A DNA stretch of 43,684 bases from NCBI RefSeq assembly GCF_000698595.1, contig NZ_JFHC01000067.1:1-43684 (forward strand), given 5' to 3'. This document shows positions 7,995 to 16,672 of the stretch, piece by piece. Every line of letters begins with the position of its first letter. The first letter of the stretch is position 1. The stretch comes from Caballeronia glathei (GTDB lineage: Bacteria; Pseudomonadota; Gammaproteobacteria; Burkholderiales; Burkholderiaceae). The position numbers and the translations under genes are program-made. The notes beneath the pieces are model-generated. The model saw nothing but the letters and a program-made list of their open reading frames with translations, did not search any database and had not been told where the DNA came from.

Positions 7995-8771
7995 GCGATG
8001 CCCATAACGGGAGGCAATTTGCGCTCGCTCGAATAAAAACACCGGTCTAGCGCAAAGTACGTTTTTGGAGGCGGCAGTGCGCTTTCTATACATATAACGC
8101 CCACTTCCGACCTTTCCGAGCGTACGATCAAGGGGTGATAGCAGACGAATTTCGTCGATTGGCTCTAGGACAATCCTTTGCGTATGCTTGGACTGGTGTT
8201 TGACTAACTTCTCGGCTCTGTCAAGGCGAATAGCGGACCGAAGTGAGAGCCACGCAGATGGAAGGAAGACTAGCAGCGTGACCCCCGTTGCGAAGAGCAT
8301 ATCACCGGGATTGTGAAAGAAAATCCGTGAAAAGACGAAGGGAAAGAAGCCCAAAAAGGAGAGGACCGCGTACGCGGCTACAAACCAATATTTCCGAACA
8401 CGCCGCGCAACGATAGATTGATATTTCTCTTTGAATTGAACTTGCAGATTTCCCTGCTGCGGCAAGTGTCGCAGATATCCGCGACCGAGAGTGTAATCCC
8501 TGAGCGCACGTGACGCGCCTCGAAGGGAAAGTAAGTATTCGATCTCGTCCGCGCTTAGCCTCGCGTCACCCGCTATCGCTTGATAGCCCTTTTCGCGCAT
8601 AAACGGATGCATCGCAGGAATCTTCTCTTGGTCGAGCAGAAATTCCTTCGCGAAACGATACTCCTCTCGCATCCTACCGGGTTGACTTGTCAAAAGGTCG
8701 TAGATGAGCCGGCCGGCTCCTACAACGCCAATCAGGAAGCTTCCCACCTTAATCGCGATTTCGATGTCCAC
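7962..8771 (-). CDS. hypothetical membrane protein
   Basis: A 269-residue protein with a hydrophobic N-terminal segment (about residues 6-25), a charged middle domain (about 30-125), then two adjacent membrane segments (about 128-147 and 155-178) and a basic C-terminal region. The family is not recognised. GC is lower than in neighbouring operons, and it stands alone between repeats. The last 11 or so codons run through one copy of a short diverged repeat (7962-7994), so the natural C-terminus may have been altered. Probably a recently acquired or orphan gene. Confidence 0.55.
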   Translation of the reverse strand: MDIEIAIKVGSFLIGVVGAGRLIYDLLTSQPGRMREEYRFAKEFLLDQEKIPAMHPFMREKGYQAIAGDARLSADEIEYLLSLRGASRALRDYTLGRGYLRHLPQQGNLQVQFKEKYQSIVARRVRKYWFVAAYAVLSFLGFFPFVFSRIFFHNPGDMLFATGVTLLVFLPSAWLSLRSAIRLDRAEKLVKHQSKHTQRIVLEPIDEIRLLSPLDRTLGKVGSGRYMYRKRTAASKNVLCARPVFLFERAQIASRYGHREHEQFGQCRH

Positions 8772-9731
8772 GAGTGTGCTAAAAGCGTTTCAACACACCG
8801 ACTATCGGCAACGTCAGGAGAAACTTTAGGATTTTGCACACGGGGGCAACGCACTTACCATGAAGCGGCGGCAGCGCGCCCTATTGCAGACGTAGTGTCG
8901 TGTTGGATTCAACGTCGGCAAAGGCCGAAATGCTCGCGTTGAGCATTGGCGGGTTTAAGATGCGGATTCAACCGGTCGATGCAACAAATGGAAGCTGCGT
9001 GAGCAGCGGGAGTGTTGCCGACTAGAAGCGCGTTGGTTCACGAGTGCCTCCGAGAGCTGCGACTCAATCGTCACCGTCGCGCGTTCCCCATTGACCGGTG
9101 TATGGGTTCTGATTCCCGCGCGGCGACCGGTTATCGTTCCGTGTGGTGTTTGGATTCGTCCGATAGTGGCCTTCGACCTCAGGTCGGCGTCGTATGTGGG
9201 GACGAGTCGAGTGCCGTTCCCGCCGCGGGAAACAGCCAACACCAAGTGGTGCCCCAAAAGCATTTTTTGCGCGGACTCGGGAGGTATCGGCAGCAGCACC
9301 GCGGGCGACATCGGGCGGCGAGGCCTGATGGCGCGGCTGGATTTTCATGTGGCGCTGCGCGGCGTAGGCGGACATCGGAAAAACGGAGCGGGCGGGTTGC
9401 AAGCCGCGGCTGGCGGGCCGTAGCTTAACGCAGGCCCCTTTCGAATCGCCTCGAAGGCTCGCTGCCTTTGCCGCGTCCGCACGCTCGCACTTGATGTCGA
9501 CTTGCCCAAACGGGCGGTTCGCTGCACCCGAATACCACACGTCGGCAACGACCACGGCCTGTCGCTTTGAGTGACCTTTACTCACAATACACTGCATTAA
9601 TATCCATTGAGGCTCCCTTATGCGTCTCTCATAATGGCTTCGGACATTGATTCGATTACATTGACAAAGGGACTCGCGGCAACCTGGCAAGGTGAAGGAC
9701 GGCTTGCGTCCGAATACAACTTGGAGACAAC
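8772..9731. other. 960-base stretch without a convincing gene
   Basis: Several overlapping open frames exist on both strands, the longest on the minus strand from about 9789 to 9064. They are Arg/Pro/Ser-rich with no recognisable domain and no good ribosome-binding site, as expected for GC-rich non-coding or eroded DNA. The last 130 bases (from about 9590) are less GC-rich and presumably carry the promoter of the SDR gene. A GGAGACAAC ribosome-binding site lies just before its GTG start. Confidence 0.4.
8909..8941 (+). repeat. diverged direct repeat, copy 2
   Basis: Second copy of the repeat described at 7962-7994, in the same orientation, upstream of the membrane protein gene. Confidence 0.4.
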
Positions 9732-10511
9732 GTGGAGCAGACGATCGGAAGCGGCGCGGGCCGTGTGGCAGTCGTGACTGGCGGCGCAATGGGCATCGGC
9801 GCGGATACGGCGGAGCAGCTTGGCAGACGCGGACATCACGTGGTGCTGGCCGACCAAAACAAGGGTAGCGCCGACGAAACCGCCGCGCGCCTCTCGGCGG
9901 CGGGACTGTCGGTGTCCGCCGTTCAGATGGACGTGGGCCAAGCCGAATCGATTGCCACGGGGTTCGAATCGATCGCGAAAGAGCACGGGCGCTGCGACGT
10001 GCTCGTCAACGGCGCTGGCATCGCGAAACTAATTCCCTTTATCGACTATCCGCTCGACGCCTTTCTCAACACGATGCAGGTGAATGTCACCGGGGCGCTC
10101 CTGTGCGCACAGCACGCGGCCCGGCTAATGGTGAAGAACCGCTGGGGCCGAATAATTAACATCGCGTCGGTCGCTGGCATGCGCGCGGTCGGCAAGGGCC
10201 GAACGGCGTACGGCACGTCAAAAGGCGCCGTGATCGCGCTAACGCGGCAGATGGCAGTCGAGTTGTGCGACTACGGCATCACCGCGAACGCGGTCGCGCC
10301 AGGTCCCGTCGATACGCCGATGACCAGGGCGCTGCACAGCGACGAGTTCCGTGAAGAGTATTCGCGCGCGATTCCGATGCGCCGCTACGGCACAACCTCG
10401 GAGATCGCCGCCGCAATCTGCTATCTCGCATCGGACGAAGCGGCGTACACCAATGGTGTGGTACTGCCGGTCGACGGCGGCTTCCTGTCGTGGGGCGCGG
10501 GCGCGGTTTGA
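9732..10511 (+). CDS. SDR-family NAD(P)-dependent oxidoreductase
   Basis: A 259-residue classical short-chain dehydrogenase. It has the cofactor motif TGGAMGIG (about residues 16-23), an acidic residue after beta-2 (LADQNK) favouring NAD, NGAG (about 94-97), the catalytic Ser in NIASVAG, YGTSKGA with the YxxxK pair (about 157-161), and the PGPVDTPM segment. It starts with GTG preceded by GGAGAC. It converges on the CoA lyase gene. The substrate is probably a hydroxy acid or sugar-acid alcohol of the neighbouring catabolic genes; the sequence does not fix it. Confidence 0.88.
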   Translation: MEQTIGSGAGRVAVVTGGAMGIGADTAEQLGRRGHHVVLADQNKGSADETAARLSAAGLSVSAVQMDVGQAESIATGFESIAKEHGRCDVLVNGAGIAKLIPFIDYPLDAFLNTMQVNVTGALLCAQHAARLMVKNRWGRIINIASVAGMRAVGKGRTAYGTSKGAVIALTRQMAVELCDYGITANAVAPGPVDTPMTRALHSDEFREEYSRAIPMRRYGTTSEIAAAICYLASDEAAYTNGVVLPVDGGFLSWGAGAV

Positions 10512-10598
10512 GCGTGACGCCAGAGTGGACGAAAAACGAAGCAGGATCGTTGAGCGAAAGCGCCGTCCGAAGGCTCGCGCATTTGGACAACAAGACGC

Positions 10599-11555
10599 TC
10601 AGCGCCGGCCCGCCGCACCGAGCATCAGGATGCGCTGCGCCATCCGCAGGTTCGCGTAGTCGATCATCTTGCCGTCGACGGACACCGCACCCCGTCCGGT
10701 GGCTTCCGCCTGCAGCATCGCGTCGACGACGCGGGCCGCGAATGCGAGATCTTCCCCCGACGGGGTGAAGGCGTCGCGCGTCGCATCAATCTGCGAAGGG
10801 TGAATCACTTGCTTGCCGTCGAAACCGAGTGCCGCCGCTTTTTCCGCCCATGCGCGTGTAAGCGTCAGATCGCGATACGTGCCGCAGGGTCCGTCGATCG
10901 CGCGCAGTCCGAACGCGCGCGCGGCGACCAGCACGCGCATCATCGGGTAGGCGAAGAGGTCGAGCGGCGTTTCGACGTAACGCGCGCCGGTCGAGAGCGA
11001 AGTTTGTCGGTAACCGTCCGGCGAGCCGCCTATCTCCGCGCTGCGCGCGCCGATCGAACCGGCGAAATCGCCGACGCCCAGATGCAGCGCCGCGACGCGT
11101 GCGCTGCTTTGAGCAAGCGATTCGACCATCACGAGGCCGAGCGCGGTCTCGATCAGCAGATCGATTGCGAGCGGCGCACGGCGCGTGTTGCCTTCGGCCG
11201 TGTGCACAGCGCGCGCGATCGCCTCGATGTGCTCGGGACGCTCTGCCTTGGGCACGATGATCGAATCGAGACGCGCGAGCGGCGCGAGCTCGCGGATCTC
11301 TTCTTCGATGAATCGGCTGCCGTATGCATTCACGCGCACTAACACCGTCTTGTCGCCCCAGTCGAGCTCCTGCAGCGCGCTGCTGGCGCCCTGCAGCGCA
11401 TCGGCTTTTTCTGTTTCGGGCACCGCGTCTTCGAGGTCGAGAAAAATGGCATCGGCCGTCGAGCGCGCCGCCGATTCCACCATCCGCCGCCGGTTCGCGG
11501 GCACCGCGAGCACGGTGCGCGTCAGTCTGTAGCCGCGCTGGTCGCTCTCTCTCAT
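10599..11555 (-). CDS. HpcH/HpaI-family CoA ester lyase (CitE-like)
   Basis: A 318-residue TIM-barrel lyase related to CitE, malyl-CoA lyase and citramalyl-CoA lyase. Visible features are VPANRRRM at the N-terminus, AIFLDLEDAVPE (about residues 36-47) with metal- and substrate-binding acids, VRVNAYGS, the metal-ligand Glu in IETALGLV, LGVGDFAGSIG with the second metal-ligand Asp, and HPSQI near the C-terminus. It would cleave a 3-hydroxyacyl-CoA (malyl-, methylmalyl- or citramalyl-CoA type) into acetyl- or propionyl-CoA plus a 2-oxo acid. The ATG overlaps the CoA-transferase stop by four bases, so the two act in sequence. Longer upstream open frame is antisense to nothing useful and overlaps the transferase; it is rejected. 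Confidence 0.87.
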   Translation of the reverse strand: MRESDQRGYRLTRTVLAVPANRRRMVESAARSTADAIFLDLEDAVPETEKADALQGASSALQELDWGDKTVLVRVNAYGSRFIEEEIRELAPLARLDSIIVPKAERPEHIEAIARAVHTAEGNTRRAPLAIDLLIETALGLVMVESLAQSSARVAALHLGVGDFAGSIGARSAEIGGSPDGYRQTSLSTGARYVETPLDLFAYPMMRVLVAARAFGLRAIDGPCGTYRDLTLTRAWAEKAAALGFDGKQVIHPSQIDATRDAFTPSGEDLAFAARVVDAMLQAEATGRGAVSVDGKMIDYANLRMAQRILMLGAAGRR

Positions 11556-12718
11556 GCGGCACTCCGCTTGGGCAAGTCCGTCAGGCCGAGTTCGTCGAGC
11601 ACACGTTGCGTATGTTCGCCGACGGCTGGCACGGGGTTCATCACCGGTTCGACGCCGGGAATGGTAATGGCAGGCACGAACATGGTCAGCGGACCCGTGG
11701 GCGAGTCGACTTCGCGCGTGCGCCTGCGCGTATGGACCTGCGGATGCTTGACGAACTCCTCGACCGAATTCATGCGCGCGTTGGCGATCGAAGCACTGTC
11801 GAGACGCGCGAGGACTTCGTCGCTCGTCCAAACCGCGAAGCGCGCTTCGATCAGCGCTTCGAGCGCGTCGCGATTCGCGAGGCGTTGCGGATTGCTGTCG
11901 AAGCGCGCTTCGCTGGCGATGGACCGGTCGCCGAGCACGACGTCGCAGAACGACATCCACTCGCGCTGGTTCTGAATGCCGAAAAAGATGCTGCGGCCGT
12001 CGCCGGTGCGAAAGGGTCCATACGGCGCGATGGTCGCGTGACGCATGCCGTTGCGCTTGAGCGGCTCGCCGCTGCCGCTCACGTAGTAAGCGGGATAGCT
12101 CATCCACTCGGTCATCGAGTCGAACAGCGACACCTCGAACGCGGTGCCCTTGCCAGTGCGCTCGCGATGATAGAGCGCCATCAGGATACCGTTGAGCGCG
12201 TACATGCCGGTGGCGATGTCGGCGATCGCAAGGCCGCATTTGGCAGGTTCCGCTTCGCTGCCGTTGATTGCAAGAAAGCCGGATTCGCATTGCACGAGAA
12301 GGTCATAGGCTTTCTTGCTGCTGTACGGTCCGCCGCTGCCGTAGCCGGAAATATCGCAGGCGACCAGGCGCGGAAAGCGCGCAACGAGCGACCTGGCATC
12401 GAGCCCAAGCCTCGCGGCGGCGCCGGGGGCGAGATTCTGCACGAACACGTCGGCGTTCTCGAGCAGCGCGTTCAGAGCGGCCGCGCCGTCCGCGCTCTTG
12501 ATGTCGAGCGCGACGCTTTCCTTCGAGCGGTTGGTCCAGACGAACTGGCTCGACATTCCGTTCATCACGGTGTCGTAGTCGCGGCAGAAATCGCCGTTGC
12601 CGGGCCGTTCGATCTTGATGATGCGGGCGCCCCAGTCGGCGAGATGGCGCGATGCGAGCGGCGCGGCGATGGCCTGTTCGAGCGACACCACGGTGAGGCC
12701 CGAAAGCGGAAGGGACAT
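11552..12718 (-). CDS. CaiB/BaiF-type (family III) CoA-transferase
   Basis: A 388-residue family III CoA-transferase. It has the N-terminal LSGLTVVSLEQAIAAPLASR, a nucleotide/CoA-binding stretch ARIIKIERPGNGDF, and the catalytic-Asp region LAIADIATGMYALNGI (about residues 163-178). The start at 12718 follows an AGGAGACAAC ribosome-binding site; an ATG further upstream (12841) only adds unrelated residues. It activates a carboxylic acid by moving CoA from a donor such as succinyl-CoA. Coupled to the downstream CitE-like lyase, it suggests acid -> acyl-CoA -> cleavage, as in malate, citramalate or itaconate-type routes. The LysR gene upstream on the same strand is its probable regulator. Confidence 0.9.
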   Translation of the reverse strand: MSLPLSGLTVVSLEQAIAAPLASRHLADWGARIIKIERPGNGDFCRDYDTVMNGMSSQFVWTNRSKESVALDIKSADGAAALNALLENADVFVQNLAPGAAARLGLDARSLVARFPRLVACDISGYGSGGPYSSKKAYDLLVQCESGFLAINGSEAEPAKCGLAIADIATGMYALNGILMALYHRERTGKGTAFEVSLFDSMTEWMSYPAYYVSGSGEPLKRNGMRHATIAPYGPFRTGDGRSIFFGIQNQREWMSFCDVVLGDRSIASEARFDSNPQRLANRDALEALIEARFAVWTSDEVLARLDSASIANARMNSVEEFVKHPQVHTRRRTREVDSPTGPLTMFVPAITIPGVEPVMNPVPAVGEHTQRVLDELGLTDLPKRSAA

Positions 12719-12856
12719 GCGTTGTCTCCTGAATGTGCGGGTCACGATAGCGGCGGTTCTCCCGCCGTCCAGAAAATCGTAGCGCGCCTGACGCGTCAGG
12801 AGGAAATACTCTTTGGAACTATGGGATATAGGCGAGCCCAATACCCCGGCCGCACG

Positions 12857-13771
12857 TCAGTTCGAATCGGCGCCGAGCGCCGGCGCCATTTCGGCGACGA
12901 GTTGCTTCATGCAGTCTTGCACGGCACGCGATGCGGCGGTCTGCGGCACGGCGTTGAGCCGGCACAGGGCGACCGAGCGCTCCAGCGTCGGCTTGACGAG
13001 GTAGCGCGTGAGCAGATCCTTGTGCGCTTTGCCGCGGCCGAGAAAGCCGGACAGGATGGTGGCCGCTTCGCCGCGCCGCGCGAGTTCGAGCATGGTCGGC
13101 AGCGAGTCAATATCGGCGACCACGTTCAGGTCCAGGCCGGCGCTGTCGAACGCGCGCTCGACGAGCAGGCGCAAGCCATGGGACTTACCCGGGAGCACCA
13201 GCGGCACGCCGGAGAGCAGTTCGAGCGGCACGGTCTTCGCGCGCGGATTGCCGACCCATGCCGCGCCGTGGACGGAGAGGCGCTCGTTGAACAGCGGAAT
13301 CACCGACACGCCGCGCGTCTCGGTCTCGCGAAACAGTACGGCGATGTCGAGCCGGCCGTTCGCGAGGAGTTCGTTCAGATAGCCGCTCATGCTCTCGAAG
13401 ATCTGCAGCTGGATGCCGGGATAGGTGGCGCGCATGCGCTCGAACAGCGGCACCGCGAGCACCGACGCGACGCTGGTCGGCAAGCCTACCGCCACCTGGC
13501 CGGACAGCGCGTGCTCACCGCGTTTGACGTCGCCTCGCATCTGCGCGAGCTGCTTGATGATCGACTGCGCATGCCGGTACAGCGTGACGCCCGCTTCGGT
13601 CGGCGCGACCCCGGAATAGCTGCGCATCAGGAGCGGCACACCAAGGTCGCTTTCCATCTCGGCGATCTGCTGGCTCAGCGACGGCTGCGAGATCGACAGC
13701 GCGAGCGCGGCCTTGGACAGGCTGCCCGCGTCGACGCAGGCTACGAAATAACGCATCTGGCGGATGTCCAT
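12857..13771 (-). CDS. LysR-family transcriptional regulator (Cbl/Nac-like group)
   Basis: A 304-residue LysR protein. The winged helix-turn-helix is at residues 1-60 (MDIRQMRYFVACVDAGSLSK, then SISQPSLSQQIAEMESDLGV). It is followed by a linker helix and a periplasmic-binding-protein-like effector domain (about 90-300). It sits 138 bases upstream of the CoA-transferase gene on the same strand and is divergent from the aldehyde dehydrogenase operon. It is well placed to control both through the shared upstream region, which carries a perfect inverted repeat. The effector is likely the substrate or an intermediate of the pathway. Confidence 0.9.
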   Translation of the reverse strand: MDIRQMRYFVACVDAGSLSKAALALSISQPSLSQQIAEMESDLGVPLLMRSYSGVAPTEAGVTLYRHAQSIIKQLAQMRGDVKRGEHALSGQVAVGLPTSVASVLAVPLFERMRATYPGIQLQIFESMSGYLNELLANGRLDIAVLFRETETRGVSVIPLFNERLSVHGAAWVGNPRAKTVPLELLSGVPLVLPGKSHGLRLLVERAFDSAGLDLNVVADIDSLPTMLELARRGEAATILSGFLGRGKAHKDLLTRYLVKPTLERSVALCRLNAVPQTAASRAVQDCMKQLVAEMAPALGADSN

Positions 13772-13821
13772 CGCACGGTCCCCTCAGGAGGCGGCCATTG
13801 GTGAAAACCGCCGGCTATAGG

Positions 13822-13852
13822 TACGAATTATACCCTCTATTGCCAATTCGTA
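13822..13852. promoter_or_regulatory. candidate LysR operator between divergent operons
   Basis: A perfect 8-base inverted repeat, TACGAATT (13822-13829) and AATTCGTA (13845-13852), with a 15-base spacer. It lies 51 bases upstream of the LysR start and about 92 bases upstream of the aldehyde dehydrogenase start. LysR proteins commonly bind dyads in the promoter shared with their divergent target. Its AT-richness in a GC-rich region supports a regulatory role. Confidence 0.5.
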
Positions 13853-13943
13853 TTTGTAGCAGGTCCGGCGATCTCCCTATACTTTTTTCAACTGAGCCGC
13901 TCTTCAAGAATCGCCAACTGCTACGTCAAACAGGAGACACAGC

Positions 13944-15389
13944 ATGCCTTCGGAGGTCAGGACCATTTTCATCGGCGGCGAGTGGAGCGCCGCTCAATCT
14001 CACGACTCGCTCGAGGTGCGCTCGCCGACCGACGGCGAAGTATTCGGCGCGATTTCGCGCGGCGGCAAGCCGGAGATCGAGCGCGCAGTCGACGCAGCGC
14101 GCGCGGCACTCGCCGGACCGTGGAGCACGACGGCCGGATTCGAGCGCGGCCGCATCATGAGCAAGCTATCCGCGCTGATCCTCGACCATCTCGAGGAGCT
14201 TGCGCAACTCGAAGCGCGCGACACCGGCAAGCCGATCACGCAGGCGCGCACCGACATTCGCGCCACCGCGCGCTACTTCGAGTTCTACGCGGGCGCAGCG
14301 GACAAGGTTCTCGGCGATGTGCTGCCGTTTCTCGACGGCTATCAGGTCACCGTGCAACGTGAGCCGCGCGGCGTGTGCGGCCTCATCATTCCGTGGAACT
14401 ATCCGGCGTCGATGTTCGGCCGCACGATCGGCCCTGCCCTCGCGACCGGCAACACTGTCGTGCTGAAGCCTGCCGAGGACGCGAGCATGAGTTGCGCGCG
14501 CCTCACTGCCCTCGCGCACGAGGCTGGTTTACCCGCGGGGGTCATCAACCTCGTCACCGGGCTCGGCGAGGAAGCGGGCGCGGCGCTGTCGCAGCATCCG
14601 GATGTCGACTTCCTGTCGTTCACCGGCTCGCCGGAAGTCGGCACGCTGATCCAGACTGCGGCGGCAAGGAATCACGTGCCATGCGTGCTCGAACTTGGCG
14701 GCAAGTCGCCGCAGATCGTCTTCGACGATGCGGATTTCGAACGCGCCGCGCAGACCATCGTCGGAGTGATCACGCAAAACGCGGGACAGACGTGTTCAGC
14801 GGGCAGCCGCGTGCTGGTGCAGCGCTCGGCGTACGACCGCTTCGTCGGCATGCTGAAGGCGAGGATGTCGGCGGTGCGGGTGGGCGCGCCCGAGGCCGAT
14901 CTCGAATGTGGTCCGGTGATCAACCGCACGCAGGCGCAGAAGGTCCAGGGTTTCCTCGATCGCGCGCGCGGCGACGGCATCGACGTGATCGCGCAGGGTT
15001 CGCTCGACAGGAGCGCGGTAAGAACGGGCTATTTCGTGTTGCCGACGCTGTTCGGCCCAGTGCCGACCACGCATGAGCTCGCGCAAGACGAGGTGTTCGG
15101 CCCGGTACTCGCTGCGATTCCGTTCGAGGACGAGGCCGAAGCGATCGCGATCGCCAACGGCACCGCGTACGGCCTCGTCGCGGGTCTGTGGACGGAGAAC
15201 GGCGCGCGCCAGATGCGCGTCGCGAAGAAGCTGCGCGTGGGTCAGGTGTTCGTCAACAACTACGGCGCGGGCGGAGGGATCGAATTGCCCTTCGGCGGCG
15301 TCAAGCGCAGCGGTCATGGCCGAGAAAAGGGTCTGGAGGCGCTGAAGGAATACACCGTGGCGAAGACGGTCGTGCTGCGTCACGGCTGA
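13944..15389 (+). CDS. aldehyde dehydrogenase (NAD(P)-dependent, ALDH superfamily)
   Basis: A 481-residue aldehyde dehydrogenase of standard length. It has the IIPWNYPASMFG Rossmann region (about residues 150-161), KPAEDAS (cofactor Lys), FTGSPEVG, the catalytic Glu in LELGGKSPQ (about 250), the catalytic Cys in NAGQTCSAGSR (about 284), and the C-terminal LPFGGVKRSGHGRE. An AGGAG motif precedes the ATG. It is the first gene of the operon continuing with alcohol dehydrogenase and TRAP transporter, so it probably oxidises a hydroxy-aldehyde produced from the imported compound. The specific aldehyde is not evident. Confidence 0.93.
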   Translation: MPSEVRTIFIGGEWSAAQSHDSLEVRSPTDGEVFGAISRGGKPEIERAVDAARAALAGPWSTTAGFERGRIMSKLSALILDHLEELAQLEARDTGKPITQARTDIRATARYFEFYAGAADKVLGDVLPFLDGYQVTVQREPRGVCGLIIPWNYPASMFGRTIGPALATGNTVVLKPAEDASMSCARLTALAHEAGLPAGVINLVTGLGEEAGAALSQHPDVDFLSFTGSPEVGTLIQTAAARNHVPCVLELGGKSPQIVFDDADFERAAQTIVGVITQNAGQTCSAGSRVLVQRSAYDRFVGMLKARMSAVRVGAPEADLECGPVINRTQAQKVQGFLDRARGDGIDVIAQGSLDRSAVRTGYFVLPTLFGPVPTTHELAQDEVFGPVLAAIPFEDEAEAIAIANGTAYGLVAGLWTENGARQMRVAKKLRVGQVFVNNYGAGGGIELPFGGVKRSGHGREKGLEALKEYTVAKTVVLRHG

Positions 15390-15436
15390 TGCCATGCGCG
15401 ACGCCATGTCGACAAGAGAACCAGGAGATAACCTGC

Positions 15437-16549
15437 ATGACCGCCGTTCCAGAGTTTTCCCGCGCAGCCGTGCTGCGCGAATTCAAGGCGCCGCTCAAGA
15501 TCGAGGAGGTGCCGGTGCCGCGCGAGCCCGAGCCGAACGCGGCGCTCGTGAAGATCGAGATGTGCTCGATCTGCGGCACCGACGTACACCTGTGGCAGGG
15601 ATCGCTGTCGCTGAAGGTGAATCTGCCCGTGATCATCGGCCATGAGATGGTCGGGCGCGTGGTGCGCGCCGGCGCGGGCGTGACCACCGATTCGGTCGGC
15701 ACGCCGCTCAAGGTCGGCGACCGCGTCGTCTACACGCACACGTCGTGCGGCGGCTGCTACTTCTGCACGACCGCGCGCAAGCCTACGCTGTGCACGAACC
15801 GCCGCGCGTACATGTACGAGAACATCGAGGAATCGCCCTATCTGCTGGGCGGCTTCTCGCAGTATGGCTACATCCTGCCGCAAGCGGGCCGCCTGCGCGT
15901 GCCCGATTCGGTGCCGAACGAACTCGCGAGCCTGTCGAGCTGTGCGTTGCGCTCCGTGATGAATGCGTTCTCGCAGATCGGGGAAATCGAGCCCACGGAG
16001 ACGGTGCTCATCCAGGGCGCAGGCCCGCTTGGTCTGCTCGCGACCGCCAACGCGCGCGTGCGCGGCGCGAAGAAGATCATCGTGATCGGCTCCCCCGCGC
16101 CGCGTCTTTCGATGGCCGAGCGCTTCGGCGCAGACGTATGCATCCCGGTGGAAGGCACGACGGCGGCCGAGCGGCTGGAGAGGGTGCTCGCGCATACAGA
16201 AGGGCGCGGCGCCGACATCGTGATGGAGTTCACCGGCGTACCGGCGGCGTTCGCCGAAGGGCTCGCGCTCGCGCGCAAGGGTGGCCGCTATCTGGTGGTC
16301 GGCCAGCTCGGCGAGGCATCGACGACGATGGCGCCGTCGATGATCGTCAAGAAAAATCTCCAGGTGATCGGCTCGTTTTCGGGCGATGCGCGCAGCTATT
16401 CGCTCGCGCTGCAATTCCTCGACAAGCACCAGCATGCGTTTCCGTTCCACGAGATGATCACGGGGCGCTACACGCTCGACCAGGTGAACATAGCGATGGA
16501 GCGCATGAGGAATTTCGAGGAGGTGAAGCCGGTCATCTCGGTCGACTGA
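15437..16549 (+). CDS. zinc-dependent medium-chain alcohol dehydrogenase
   Basis: A 370-residue MDR-family dehydrogenase. It has catalytic zinc ligands in CSICGTDVH (about residues 36-44) and GHEMVGRV (about 72-79). Structural zinc Cys residues are in CGGCYFCTTARKPTLC (about 103-118). The NAD-binding loop is QGAGPLGLLA (about 195-204). The start at 15437 follows CCAGGAGATAACC and gives the expected N-terminus; an in-frame extension further upstream is shadow of the aldehyde dehydrogenase gene. It would oxidise a polyol or hydroxy acid to a carbonyl compound that the neighbouring aldehyde dehydrogenase could take further. Confidence 0.92.
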   Translation: MTAVPEFSRAAVLREFKAPLKIEEVPVPREPEPNAALVKIEMCSICGTDVHLWQGSLSLKVNLPVIIGHEMVGRVVRAGAGVTTDSVGTPLKVGDRVVYTHTSCGGCYFCTTARKPTLCTNRRAYMYENIEESPYLLGGFSQYGYILPQAGRLRVPDSVPNELASLSSCALRSVMNAFSQIGEIEPTETVLIQGAGPLGLLATANARVRGAKKIIVIGSPAPRLSMAERFGADVCIPVEGTTAAERLERVLAHTEGRGADIVMEFTGVPAAFAEGLALARKGGRYLVVGQLGEASTTMAPSMIVKKNLQVIGSFSGDARSYSLALQFLDKHQHAFPFHEMITGRYTLDQVNIAMERMRNFEEVKPVISVD

Positions 16550-16580
16550 AGCAGTTTCGCAGCAGTGACGTAGCACGTAC

Positions 16581-16596
16581 GCCGGCTCGAGCCGGC
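16581..16596. repeat. 16-base perfect palindrome between ADH and TRAP genes
   Basis: GCCGGCTCGAGCCGGC is fully self-complementary and lies in the 123-base gap between the alcohol dehydrogenase and the TRAP binding-protein genes. An A-run follows, not a T-run. It could be a transcript-stability or attenuating hairpin that sets higher binding-protein expression; this is inference. Confidence 0.4.
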
Positions 16597-16672
16597 AACC
16601 CTAAAAAAAGCCGCTTCCGACGCGACACCATCGCCGGATGGATGACTGGCAAATTACATACAGGAGACAACC

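Noticed and set aside
9064..9789. A 241-codon minus-strand open frame
   Set aside because: Overlaps the start of the SDR gene, has no ribosome-binding site or recognisable family, and has skewed composition.
11556..12290. N-terminal extension of the CitE-like lyase
   Set aside because: It overlaps the CoA-transferase gene in another frame and has no family similarity; the ATGA-coupled start at 11555 is far better.
11324..13804. An 826-codon plus-strand open frame
   Set aside because: It is exactly antisense to the CoA-transferase and LysR genes, is Arg/His-rich with no domain, and is a typical shadow in GC-rich DNA.
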